Assembly: GCA_033064195.1 (NCBI GenBank)
Contig: JARBJD010000422.1
Span: 1-55,624 of the forward strand
Source of the DNA: Blattamonas nauphoetae
Taxonomy: Eukaryota > Preaxostyla > Oxymonadida
Direction: 5' to 3'
DNA: 55,624 bases
Within the stretch, counting starts at the first letter, position 1, and each line of letters opens with the position of its first letter. A program made the position numbers and the translations under genes. Shown here piece after piece: positions 20,899-31,345 of the stretch. The notes beneath the pieces are model-generated. The model did not search any database and was not told the origin of the DNA. It was given only the letters and a program-made list of their open reading frames with translations.

Positions 20899-21468
20899 GC
20901 GAGTGAAGGAAGAACGCTTTCTTAGTCTTGATCTGAACTGATCAACGCATTGGATCACAATTCATCATCTTTAGAACCAACTTGATTTGTTTGTGATTAA
21001 GAGTCTTTCTGGTCCCAATGTTTGATGGTGAATGAGAAGTTACATAAGTTAGGTTTTCATGTTGGGGGAATGTTCTCCCCATTGAGTAGTTTGTGTTTGA
21101 ATTTTGTGATGTCTTTGTTTGAGAACCAAATAATGAGAAGAAACACGAAACAAGAGTGTTTGAATAGTTCCAGCTGATAAAACTCGGATGAAAAATGAGT
21201 CGTGTGAGTGAATGCGAGAGATAGATGCACTGAATGCTTGAAATGTTCAGATGTTCTCAAACGTGTCGAAAGCCCTTTTAAGCGAAAATAGACTCTCTAA
21301 ACAGGAAGAAAGAGCATTGTTGAGTTGATTTGCGAAACTAGATATTGTAAGGCAGGCCATTCATTGATGGGTTCTTCGATCGAACCGCAAACTCAGTCAC
21401 CACTCTGAAAACAGACTGAATTCCTCTTCGCTAGGTAAAATCCACAAGACTATCATTTTCTTGTTGTG
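20899..21468. other. Intergenic region
   Basis: AT-rich; there are only short frames, on both strands. It separates the surface-protein gene from the SNARE-like gene and presumably holds the 3' end of one and the promoter of the other. Confidence 0.5.
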
Positions 21469-22438
21469 ATGAATGAACAAAGAATCGTTAAATTAACTGG
21501 AATCGTCGACAATTTGATCTCAGAAGTTTCATCTCTTTCCACGTTTGCAAGACTTCGTCTCTCTGAAAATCACCTTTCTCATGATAATTTCTCACTTTTA
21601 TTTGCTGTCATAATTGTTTTTTTGATTGTTCCAGTCGAACCAAAGATTTTGAAGCAACAAGCCTTCGCCTTGGAAACATCATCAAAACATGTGGTATCCT
21701 GAAAATTCAACATATTATAACCACTTTTATCCTAGAAAACGAATTACTCCTCCTTCGTTCTGACTTGAAAGGTGATAGAGAACAATCTTTTCGACTGGAT
21801 CAAATCGGAACTGCATTGAACGGCGCCAAGGATTCATATGAAGAAAAACAAAAGGTAATCGGGACTAAATTGAAGAATAAGCAAGCAGCAGCTCAGAGAA
21901 CTCCGTCTGTCTTTCTATATTACCAATTATCGCCTTTTCTCAGTGAAGAGATTCAGATGCAGAAAAATCGGTTGAACTCATCTTTCCATGATTTACTGAT
22001 TGTCTAGTGAGGAATCTGAGAAACTTCTTCAATCACAAGCTTCATACCAAGCCACCATCCTCCAGGATCGCAATCTTCTCATCCACGAATTATATGTCTG
22101 CATGCTTTCCTTTCTCTGACAACTAGATGCCCAGCAAAATACTGTGCTTGCGAATGAAATGACAGAAGATATGAATCATCTCCTGAACGCTCAGACCGAC
22201 ACACTCAGTTTGCTCTCTTCGTGTTCATCCTTACATGATAGGAATTGCCGAGGACAATGCCTTTATGGCAAGTCAGCGAATTGGTGGTGGAGCTGATGAC
22301 TTAGCAACGGCTGAAAAACATACAAGGAGAAGCAAAAAGTTGACGTGTTTCCTGCTGATTCTTGCACTGGTCATCCTTTTAATTGCTGGAGGAGTGATTG
22401 CATTCACCATTATTTGGATGAATAGGAAGAAAAAATAA
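21469..22438 (+). CDS. SNARE-like tail-anchored protein, probably Use1-like, multi-exon
   Basis: The start at MNEQRIVKLTGIVDNLISEV is followed by exons separated by short introns. Readable exon pieces are SDLKGDREQSFRLDQIGTAL, EESEKLLQSQASYQATILQD (22,010-22,090) and NTVLANEMTEDMNHLLNAQT with DTLSLL (22,140-22,215). A last exon at about 22,240-22,438 reads GIAEDNAFMASQRIGGGADD and then LATAEKHTRRSKK. It ends in a single hydrophobic span (LTCFLLILALVILLIAGGVI) and a short basic tail, the classic layout of a SNARE motif plus C-terminal membrane anchor. EMTEDMNHLL...DTLSLL...IAEDN resembles Use1 (ER-Golgi retrieval) more than other SNAREs, but the zero-layer residue is not certain. Introns end in CAG or TAG and seem to be 21-45 nt. 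Confidence 0.6.
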
Positions 22439-22659
22439 CACTCAACTCTGTATTTCCCGTGAACTCTCTTTTTCATTGTTTTCTCATTTATTCTCTTCAA
22501 GCGGATTATGTTTACTGAGTATCTCCCTGTTCGCATTGTTTCGAGCTGCATTCTTTCAACGTTATTTCTTCTGTGCATCTCATCGTAGAAGACCAACCTT
22601 TTTTCTTTTGAGATGACACTTTCAACGAACCACCACAGAACTTCATTTATTGTGCTTCA

Positions 22660-23271
22660 ATGGGGCCAATATCGCTTTTTGTATTGATTTCTATGCTGCA
22701 TTCAGGTATGCTCTCATTATCGCGTCTCAGAATGACTCATCCTTTTGTCTGATGATCAGAATCCCTATTACGCAGACGTGCTCAACAAAAATCAAGAACA
22801 CGCGAAGAGAAAGAGTCGGTGGAACTAGTCTGCTTTTCCTTTCTGGGATTCTCATTATCAAAGACAGCAACCACGAAATTCCGCTCTCTCATCAATTCTC
22901 TTGCAGATATCCTTCCCGATCCCCGGGGAATGATTGATGGTCGACCACAAAGCAATATCGAAGTGTTCCTCCGCCGTCGGATGCTCGATGACTCCATAGA
23001 AGGGCCCACTCCAGAAGTCGTGTCGTCCTCACCGTCAAAGACAGAAGGCGGGCACGACAAGTCAAACACTGAGCATAGTTCCTCAAAGCCCAATCACGCA
23101 TTGAATTCTCCAAACAGCCCGCCAATCCCAAAGTTCGAAATCAATCCTGACAAAGAGACGATCCCTGCCTCGCAGCGAAAAGATGCTCCTGTCAAGATCT
23201 CTCCTCGACTGAAGCATCGTCTTGGTGGAAACCAGAACACTGGACTCCTGGGAATTGTAGATGAGGAATAA
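22660..23271 (+). CDS. Small secreted-type protein, function unknown
   Basis: Exon 1 encodes MGPISLFVLISMLHS, a signal peptide, and is followed by a 54-nt GT-AG intron (GTATGCTC to GATCAG, about 22,708-22,761). Exon 2 continues ESLLRRRAQQKSRTREEKES. A possible second intron (GTCTGCTT to ATCAAAG, 36 nt, in frame either way) precedes TATTKFRSLINSLADILPDP. The rest is polar, rich in Ser, Pro and Lys, with NIEVFLRRRMLDDSIEGPTP and ending TGLLGIVDEE. There is no transmembrane segment after the signal peptide and no cysteine-rich pattern. It may be secreted or lumenal; I recognise no family. The gene lies 220 bp after the SNARE-like gene on the same strand. Confidence 0.5.
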
Positions 23272-23281
23272 TTCTGACTTT

Positions 23282-24412
23282 TTACGATAACATCGATGTT
23301 TTATTCATGAATGAAATGGAAAACAGAAAATACTCAAAGAAATGAATCAAGAGTAAGTGACGAACAATCAAAAGTCGAGAAAGGCAAGGGGGGAGGGTGT
23401 GTTTTTTTTGTTTGTGAGTGTCTTCTCTGAACAGAAATAGAATGATCTTGTCTCCGAGTTGCAATAGCAAGAACTTCCTTTTCTCGCCGTCTGACTCGAG
23501 TACTGCCATGTGTGATGGGAGATGGCTCACGATCGTTGGAGACTTCGTCCCAAATTGGATCCCTCCAATCTGCAAGAATACGTGGGTCAATAACCTGCTG
23601 TTGTTGATAGATATCATCTTCTTTTTTTCTTTTCTTTGTGAAATTCCACAGTGTTGATCGCCTATCATCATTTCCACATTTCAGATCGAAAACGATCAGT
23701 TTCTGGAGGAAATCGGACAAAAATAAGCCAGGTCGAATTTCTAAGAGAACGTGGAGCACGGAGTTCGGCCCACGTTGACTTGAATGCAGATACGATGTGA
23801 GGACTGAAACAGGTGAAGACGGCATGCACATTGAATAGTTGATTACAATAAATGGAGTACGGCCACAATCAATAAGGCATAAAACAGTGTATGAGGAAAA
23901 CAGGAGCTATGGAAGCAAATAATGAAGAAAACGAAGACGACAGACGAGTGCTGAGGATATTGTTTGGGATATCGTCGATAAGTTGAGAAGTTGTCCATCA
24001 ATCAACGACATATAGTCTTGAAGATCTGTTTCTAAGCTAAAATTCGCATGAAAAAGAATCAATGAGTGAGTCGAGGATGGAAAAGAAACCTGTCTGCTGC
24101 ATGAAATAAGACGGTTGACAGGAGATTCAGTTCTGATATTCATTAGAAAATGAGTAAAATAAACTGGTTTTTAGTTCTTCCTGTGATGTATTGTGAATCT
24201 TTTGGACAGAGGACTGGATTGAAGTGTCTACGAAAGATTACATGAATACGGACGAGACATACACGATGGGATCTGAGCTGATGTCTGAAGATCATGAAAT
24301 TGTTGAGATAGAAGGAGAGCTTGGTTCGCGCAATCCATTGAAGATTGGCTGGGAGAAGACCACAATTCGACTTGACGCATTTCCTGCACATTACACTGAA
24401 TAAAACGATCAA
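23282..24412 (-). CDS. Probable multi-exon minus-strand gene, function unknown
   Basis: Minus-strand frames that look like exons are present but the structure is unsure. They are about 24,370-24,230 (VELWSSPSQSSMDCANQALL), 24,100-23,990 (HANFSLETDLQDYMSLIDGQ), 23,870-23,680 (YCNQLFNVHAVFTCFSPHIV, then SAFKSTWAELRAPRSLRNST), and 23,620-23,440 (ILADWRDPIWDEVSNDREPS, then PITHGSTRVRRREKEVLAIA). Short gaps between them end in CAG on the minus strand. No domain is recognised. The region lies between the secreted-type protein (convergent) and the amino-acid transporter (same strand). Alternatives are a decayed gene or several short genes. Confidence 0.35.
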
Positions 24413-24415
24413 GTA

Positions 24416-25941
24416 CTAAGTCTGACATGTACAAACTTGGAATATTGATTTAATAACTCCAATATTAGCGAAGATCAAAAGCGGAATAATGAGAATGAGG
24501 ATGATGATGTCGAAAATCATCTTTTTCACCTTCTTCCGAGACGTCGATGCTCCCAAATGAACAATAATCGGTAGAAGGAAGGATAGTGTCGCTCCAGCTG
24601 TGCATCCAACGAAACTAATCACGAGTGGGAAATGTGAGCGGAGTGGTGTGAACGAAGGGAGAGCGAAGAAGCAAAGAAGGAAGAGGCGAGAGAAAGAAGT
24701 GAAGACGAAAGTGAAGAGTGGGTGGTGTCCTGCATCGGGTGTCAAGGTGGCTGCGGATGAAACGAGTTGAAAGACAGGAGCTGCAGCCAAAGTGATGGTG
24801 AACGTGATCGAGAAAACTAGGAGGATCGAGGCTGGAATCGAGACCCATTTCAAATCGGCAGCAATCGCTGATTGGATTGCGTTTGGAGTGAGGTTCCCAC
24901 ATTGAGCATAGCAGACGGATCCAAACGACAGATAGGCGACAAGGACGCAGAGGAGAGCGACAGTCAGGAGGGACGAGAAAGAATATTTTGGGTTGAGAGA
25001 GGTGACGATGGGGGAGAGCTGGGAGAGGCAGAGTGATTGGACGAATGGAGATGATTGAGAAGGGAGAGACATACGGCTCCGATTCCACCGAAGGCGAAGA
25101 GGGGGATTCCGATCGATGAGGCGAAGTTGGAGAAATTGGCGAGTTCTGTGGTTCCTTCCAGAGGGGAGATGGTGATCCCACTGGTGCGGAGGGAAGGAAG
25201 ACGCAGAAAGATGAACGGACGAGGTCGAAGAAAGGAGAATGAGAGTGAATGGAGAGGATGAGAGCATACACAGCAATCAGCACAAGTGCGAGTAACAAGG
25301 CAAGGTTAGCGATTGCTGAAAGAGTTCCAACGATTCGTGGAGACCTGAACGATGAATTGGAAGGGATACACACCGAATAAAAGAGAAGCAGAGAACAAGA
25401 AGGACGATGAAGACGCACCACAATTGTTGTGGAATGGATGGAATTAGCAGTTCAAGAGTGTTCGAGACAAATAATATGTACGATGCACAACACGATGACT
25501 GGAAAATTAGAATGATGGCATTTGCGATGAGCTCTCCTGATCGGCCGTACATGAGTTTTGTGATTCCTGCAATTGTCGGAGAGATCTCAACTTCAAGCAT
25601 TGACTAAACGAATGAAGTTAAAAAGAATGTCTCCAAACTGGAACTGCCTGAAGAGCAATGATCGAGTATCCAGAAAAGAAGCAGGAGAAGAAGAACGAGA
25701 GAAAAGTCAGCAGCCATCCGCACTGACGGAAGGCAAACGGGACACCGAGGATTCCAGTGCCAAGAAAGACTTTGACTGTACTCATAAACACAGATAGGGG
25801 TCCAGTCCTCGGTGTTTTCTCAGGTGTTGTGTCCTCTTGAACTTTTTGAGGCTTGACCTGGATAGTTGTTGGAATATTCACTGCTGGGCATAATTTGCGT
25901 GGATTTAATGACGGATCTTCAATCTGAGGTGATGAAGTCAT
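24416..25941 (-). CDS. AAAP-family amino-acid transporter (vacuolar amino-acid transporter type)
   Basis: Five exons join into 438 residues: 25,639-25,941, 25,374-25,603, 25,270-25,344, 25,075-25,180 and 24,416-25,018. The introns are 35, 29, 89 and 56 nt, all GT-AG. The start is ATG at 25,941 (MTSSPQIEDP). After a polar N-terminus, the first membrane helix carries STVKVFLGTGILGVPFAFRQ, the hallmark opening of the family. Later come TIAGITKLMYGRSGELIANA, SYILFVSNTLELL, a SPLEGTTELANFSNFASSIG segment before FGGIGA, and several more helices to MIFDIIILILIIPLLIFANI; eleven or so membrane spans fit the family. Family members carry amino acids with protons or sodium across the plasma membrane or acidic organelles; the substrate cannot be told from sequence. 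The acceptor of the last intron could lie a few codons away. Confidence 0.85.
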
Positions 25942-26177
25942 GACATAAACAAAAAAAGAGGAGTAACAACCTTTTGAGACGACTGTAGTCTCATTTTGGT
26001 ATCATTGTATTTGAAAAAGAGATGAAGATCAGAAATTTGAGAGGTATAAGTTTTAGATCAGAGTGATCAGGAAATAACATGTACATTTCACACGTAGTGT
26101 GGATCTGACTCACACTTTTAATTTCCCTAGACCAATATCTATTTATTAACCATTTCGTTCCAGCGGGATTAGCGTTG

Positions 26178-29100
26178 ATGACTTCCCGCGATTTGTCGGA
26201 CTCCTTAGGCACTCCAGCCCGAAATCCAAATCACAAAAGTCATCGAACATCTATCTCTCCAACCAAGGCCTCTCCCGGTGGTCTTAGTCGTTCAAGCTTT
26301 GATAGTTCGTCCCGTCTCTCCGATCAACAAGATCCAGTTTTCTCACTTGCGGATTTTGAGGTGATAAAACCAATTACCAAAGGAGCCTTTGGGAGAGTTC
26401 TTCTGGTACGGCCTGCAAATCGAAAAGGCTCATCTCTCCCTCAGAAATCTGGACAATTGTTTGCGATGAAAGTTCTGCATCGTTCTGGAATCACCGAAAG
26501 CAAAGTTCAGAAACGGCTCATCCTCGAATATGAGATACTGGAGAAACTAAGTATCGCCGAATCGAAATACATTGTCAAGCTTGTTTGTTCATTCCAAACT
26601 CAACGGAATTTCTATCTTGTGATGGACTTTCAACCTGGTGGAGATCTTTTTTCTTTTTTGACAGCTATGGGATACTTTGATGAATCAGTCGCAGTGCAAT
26701 ATATCACAGAAATCATTATTGCTGTTGAATTTTTGCATTCAAATAACATCGTTCATTGCGATCTCAAGCCTGACAATCTCCTCATCGCTAAAGATGGCCA
26801 TCTCAAGCTAACAGACTTTGGTCTCTCGTTTGAATCGATGTTTTCACGAGTTGAAAATGAGTATGGAACACTTCTAGGTACAGATCCATCTCAAACTCGT
26901 TCGTTAAGTCTTAAATCATCACTCCACAGCCTTCACAACTCCAACTCTCAATTACCAGAAAAACATTCTGAAACTCCTGATTTGGACGATAGCCCCAACA
27001 ATAAATCGTCTTCACCAAACGTCATTAACCAACTGACTCCCTTACGTTCGATTTCTTCGCTCACACGCAATATGTCACCAAACTTTGCTCAACTGACATT
27101 TGATGTCACTGAAAAAGCTACATCACTACCTTGCTCCCCTTTGAAGATCAAAAAAGGAAGACGTTCATCACTACCTCCTTCAGCGCTCTCGAAAATGAAT
27201 CTTCCAGCATCAGTCACTCATCAAGGAAGCACAGATGATTCAAAACTCCCTGTTCCTTCCTCCCTCGGTAAAAATCGCACAAGCCAAACCACACGTGAAT
27301 CAAAGTTGTCAAAAGCATTGGACAGTGACGACTCAATTCTCGAGGAAACAGCATCTGATTTCTCAGAGATGGACAGCTCCGAAACAAGAACGACAATCAA
27401 TCAAATCAGTAGCGAAACAATCGAGAAACCTGTGAGTATTAAGGGAACACCTGATTATATAGCTCCCGAGATTATCGAGGCCACCCCATTCTCAACAACA
27501 TTTTCTGTGGATTGGTGGGCGATTGGTGTCATATTTTTTGAGCTCCTGTGCGGAACAACACCGTTCAATGCAAAAACCCGAGAAGAAGTGTTTGACAACA
27601 TTCTAGACAAAGATATTGATGATGTCATGAAAACCACGCTTCCTGAGGAAGTAAGCGAAAACGCTCGTTCATTTATTCGCATGCTCCTCCAAAAAGATCC
27701 CACCAAGCGTCTTGGAACGTTTGAAGGGGCTTCCGAGTTGAAACGGCATCCTCTCTTTGATGATTTCAATTGGGACGACGTGTTTGTCAAAGAAGCTGTT
27801 TTTGTGCCGACATTTGAAGATGAAATGACAACAGAATACTTCGAAGCACGAGACGAGCGATTTCCAACAACAACAATCTCCACAGACGATGTCAGCGAAG
27901 ACATCCGAAATGCGAGGAAAGAGCGAGCTTTGGAGCGGTTTAACGCAATCTCGCCCAACCTGAAACGGACCACAGACACCCATCTCACCCCAGCCATCCC
28001 TCCCTCTCTCTACAAACTCAAAGGGAACCAGATGGGACGAACCCTCGCCAGCCTCCTCCCGCTCCAGACAAGCCAGGAGAAACAGAAGCTCCTCTCGACC
28101 GTTCCGAACCATCACTCGAGAGGCTCTTTGATCGGTCCCCACACTCCACTCGCCCCAATTCCTCCGTTTCGCGCGCGGAAGAGACTGCGAAGGAAAGGAA
28201 GGCAGAAGGATCAGACTATCAGAAGTGGACACAATCGGTACTTCTCTGACTTGCACGAAGCGACGATGATCAACAAAAGCGACATCCAATCATTCCATGC
28301 GAAGTTGGGTCAAACAACGACCACGTCTGCATCGGGATCTCCGGGGCAAGATCACGCATCCAGCTCGCTCACCTCTCACGTCTCTCTCCCGTTCTTCGAT
28401 CCCTTCCAGCTCCCCACCCAACCATCAGACGCTCCTGGCTCGTCACTTGCCCACACCACTCCGATCCCCTCTCCTTTCCAATTTTCCCGCCAATCGTCTA
28501 TTTATGGGAGCACGCTCAACTTTACTCATGTCAGGCCGAATCGAAGGAGAAGTGAGACACACGATTGGAGTGATCACACCGACACTGCGGTTTCTGGGTT
28601 CCTGAAGCATCGAGGGTTGAGGATGCAGCCATTCACGAATTCGGGAGCAGCACAAGATGCCTTCACACTCACTCTTCCTTCAAGTTTCAAATCAACTTCA
28701 CCTTCCAACAGACATCAACAATCTTTCCACACTTCAGAATCTGATGGCTCGAACATGTCGATGTTCTCGTCCGACCAAGACGAGCCAATTGATCTCCACA
28801 ATCTGCCCAGTCTGGCTCGGACACACGTTGCGCCAGCTCACACTGCTGGCTTTCCGTACGTCCCGCTTTCACCAATCAGGGAGCTCAGACAACACGCATC
28901 TTTTGTCGAACCAACAATGGGTGACCTCTCGCCGTCAAATTCACCCATCGAAATGTTCGTCACTGAATCCGCGTCCTCTATTCTTTCCTCGGCCATCGTT
29001 TCTCCTGTATTTCCCAACAGAGGGCGACATTTCCACAGTCCAGTCACAACCCCAAGTCAATCTCCAAAGGGACTGGTCCACTCGGAATCATTCACATCTC

Positions 29101-29324
29101 CTCGTAATCACCAAATGCTCGTCATCCAATCATCTCATTCACACGCTGTGCTCACCAAGATGGACACACCTGATGCAGATGCCCGGACAAGGCCGAATCC
29201 ACTTGATCTAACCCTCGACCTTGAATCTACACTGAATGATGGGAGCTTGTTGGAGACAGAGGAGGTGAGCACCTGCGATTTGGATGATCACGAGCTTTTG
29301 ATGTTGACTGAAGGTAGTTTCTGA
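26178..29324 (+). CDS. AGC-type Ser/Thr kinase with long activation-segment insert (Greatwall/MAST/Rim15-like)
   Basis: This is a single uninterrupted frame of 1,048 residues; the ATG at 26,178 follows an in-frame TTG. The kinase domain starts near residue 60 (DFEVIKPITKGAFGRVLLVR). It has Lys98 in FAMKVL, the catalytic loop HCDLKPDN (Asp195) and Asp213 in DFG. Then comes an insert of about 200 Ser-rich residues before GTPDYIAPE at about 423, followed by DWWAIGVIFFELLCGTTPFN and an AGC-type C-terminal extension (VPTFEDEMTTEYFEARDERF). A long insert between DFG and APE is the defining feature of Greatwall/MASTL and Rim15; MAST kinases share the HCDLKPDN variant. The C-terminal 450 residues are disordered, Ser/Pro/His-rich and full of SP/TP sites. 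No PDZ domain is visible, which argues against a classical MAST. A role in cell-cycle or nutrient control is inferred only. All catalytic residues are present. Confidence 0.9.
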   Translation: MTSRDLSDSLGTPARNPNHKSHRTSISPTKASPGGLSRSSFDSSSRLSDQQDPVFSLADFEVIKPITKGAFGRVLLVRPANRKGSSLPQKSGQLFAMKVLHRSGITESKVQKRLILEYEILEKLSIAESKYIVKLVCSFQTQRNFYLVMDFQPGGDLFSFLTAMGYFDESVAVQYITEIIIAVEFLHSNNIVHCDLKPDNLLIAKDGHLKLTDFGLSFESMFSRVENEYGTLLGTDPSQTRSLSLKSSLHSLHNSNSQLPEKHSETPDLDDSPNNKSSSPNVINQLTPLRSISSLTRNMSPNFAQLTFDVTEKATSLPCSPLKIKKGRRSSLPPSALSKMNLPASVTHQGSTDDSKLPVPSSLGKNRTSQTTRESKLSKALDSDDSILEETASDFSEMDSSETRTTINQISSETIEKPVSIKGTPDYIAPEIIEATPFSTTFSVDWWAIGVIFFELLCGTTPFNAKTREEVFDNILDKDIDDVMKTTLPEEVSENARSFIRMLLQKDPTKRLGTFEGASELKRHPLFDDFNWDDVFVKEAVFVPTFEDEMTTEYFEARDERFPTTTISTDDVSEDIRNARKERALERFNAISPNLKRTTDTHLTPAIPPSLYKLKGNQMGRTLASLLPLQTSQEKQKLLSTVPNHHSRGSLIGPHTPLAPIPPFRARKRLRRKGRQKDQTIRSGHNRYFSDLHEATMINKSDIQSFHAKLGQTTTTSASGSPGQDHASSSLTSHVSLPFFDPFQLPTQPSDAPGSSLAHTTPIPSPFQFSRQSSIYGSTLNFTHVRPNRRRSETHDWSDHTDTAVSGFLKHRGLRMQPFTNSGAAQDAFTLTLPSSFKSTSPSNRHQQSFHTSESDGSNMSMFSSDQDEPIDLHNLPSLARTHVAPAHTAGFPYVPLSPIRELRQHASFVEPTMGDLSPSNSPIEMFVTESASSILSSAIVSPVFPNRGRHFHSPVTTPSQSPKGLVHSESFTSPRNHQMLVIQSSHSHAVLTKMDTPDADARTRPNPLDLTLDLESTLNDGSLLETEEVSTCDLDDHELLMLTEGSF

Positions 29325-29542
29325 TCTTTCTTTGGCTTGTCTCTGGCTCCCTCATACACAACTCGAGTTTTGATTCTAATTAGACGTTCCTAAATGACTG
29401 TCACTGTTTTTTCGGACATCTTTGTTTCGTTGATTTGACATTATATGGAACAGTTATTTTCTATTTTTTTTTCGCGATCAGATTCAATGAAGAGAAAACA
29501 AGAGAGAATGAAGAATAACGCTTATGAACATGGATGACGGGG

Positions 29543-30704
29543 CTATAAGTCTGCTAGAACAGGAGGCTGTGGGAGAAAAGATGCTGGTGCATCAGTGGAT
29601 GATTGTAACGATTCATTTGTTTGAAGAGAAGGGAGATTCAAGTCGAGTTCATCCAGAGCATCGTTTTCTGGCATAAGATGAGTAGGAGAGGGCAATAAAT
29701 GAGATCCTTTCACAAAGTTAACATATTTTTCATTTGTGAAGAATTTTCCCAGCCTGTTTGGGAACAATCTGAGGAGTTTGTCAGCGAATTTGGAGAGTGG
29801 GAGAGAAAACCACTTCATGAAGGGAGGATAAAGGGATGTGAATGAAAAGTCGAGTGGAAAGCGGGAGTCAATGGATTGATTGTCTGTTTCCAAGACTGGG
29901 AGACCGGAAGCAGATAGTTTTGGTTTCTGACGATCGAAAGAGAAATCGAAGGATAATCTTGATAAGACAAGAAATACCAATTTGAAGCGGAGATATCCCC
30001 ATGATACTTGAGTAGAGACATAAATGGTTAGAAAGAATCCATGGCGCGTTGGGATGAATGATAGTGGAATTGAGAGGAGCTTCAGTGTGAATGGTAAATA
30101 CTAAATGAGATAGAAATACAGGAAATGAAGACCTTAATCGTCAATTTTCGGAGAGGAGAGAAGCATGGGAAAAGGGGTGTGTCCATCTGCTCTTGACGAA
30201 ATGCGAGAACGTAAGCAACGATGATGGGATAAAGACCTGAATAATCAGATTGGCTGGACGTGGGGTCATGAGTTGAATGGAATTTCATACAAAATTGCTT
30301 TCACGCGACATGCACCCCCGATGAAAGCAGCCAACAAAAACACGATCAGATTTGTGGTGATTGCGACTGCTAAAATCAGACGAATCATCTGGAATGCTGA
30401 CCACTTTGACTCAAAATGAAACATCATGGGAATAAGGACAAGTAGACAACATAGTAGCTCGATGATGGTTGGTGAGACAAAAGAGCCTGTAATAACCGTC
30501 CAGAGGTAAAAGGACCCTCCAGAAGATAATCTTCAACATGGTAAGAACACTGAAAAGATCATACGACTTCAGTGAAAAAGACAAGTACTGGTAGATCGGA
30601 AGAGAGAACTGAACGATCCCGAGAACGATGATCCCAAGCGATAGAAAGAGTGAGGTCTGGTGTTGTCTGTTAAAAATTGATGAAAACAGCCAGCCGAGCC
30701 TCAT
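29543..30704 (-). CDS. TMEM115-like rhomboid-fold membrane protein of the Golgi
   Basis: The ATG at 30,704 starts MRLGWLFSSIFNRQ. Exon 1 (30,566-30,704) has the first helix. A 34-nt intron (30,532-30,565) is followed by an exon (30,316-30,531) with SFYLWTVITGSFVSPTIIEL and SAFQMIRLILAVAITTNLIV. A 79-nt intron (30,237-30,315) precedes GLYPIIVAYVLAFRQEQMDT. Two more short GT-AG introns appear before YLPFTLKLLSIPLSFIPTRH and after SWGYLRFKL. The soluble tail has DFSFTSLYPPFMKWFSLPLS. The order 'F-WT-TGxF', 'W...E/Q-F', 'GLYPIIVAYVLAFRQ', 'SWxYLRF' and the Phe-Phe-Pro-like tail matches TMEM115 (DUF1751), a Golgi protein implicated in retrograde transport. The reading is by pattern, not by alignment. 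Confidence 0.7.
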
Positions 30705-30942
30705 AGACAGTTTTCACTCGTATTCTCAGGAGTTTTGTGAGGATCAGACCCCCACTTTTTCAGTTTGGATACTTTTCTTGAAGTTAAAATAAGAGAGACA
30801 GTAATTCAAGAAATGAAAAAAATGAAAAAGTTGAGAGGAGAGAGACAGATGATAGGTCAATATGAAAGAAAGACAGTGACCATCACTGGAAACAAAAGAT
30901 GATTGAAGAACGCCAGATGAACGATTCATATCAGCACCCCGA

Positions 30943-31345
30943 TCAAAACGGCGGTGGAGGAGGAAGATCACCAAAATCCGCTGGAGGAGGCGGAGGCAGA
31001 TCACCGAAATCGCCAGGGGGAGGAGGAGGAAGATCACCAAACCCACCATCGGGTGGCGGTGGTGGAGGCATGAAACCTCCCATTGGCGGAGGAGGAGGTA
31101 CAGACCCTCCACCCATCGGAGGGGGTGGTGGGACGTTTCCTCCACCCATCGGAGGAGGAGGGGGGACAGATCCGCCGCCAATCGGGGGAGGAGGAGGAAC
31201 TGATCCTCCACCCATCGGAGGAGGGGGAGGAACGGAACCGCCGCCAATGGGTGGGGGAGGTGGAACCGATCCCCCATCCATGGCTGGTGGAGGAGGGACA
31301 TTCCCGCTGTCCATCGGAGGCGGAGGGGGGAGTGAGCCAGTGTCG
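30943..31345 (-). repeat. Polyproline/glycine repeat region in the CYFIP homologue
   Basis: About nine units of roughly 11 codons (PPPPPMGGGSV and variants), then DLPPPPPGDFG-type units to the stop. The plus strand reads GGA/GGT-rich and is open in several frames, which are shadows. Confidence 0.85.

Noticed and set aside
19837-20958. 373-codon open frame on the minus strand
   Set aside because: It is the antisense of the codon-biased surface-protein gene; the C/G-ending codons of that gene suppress antisense stops.
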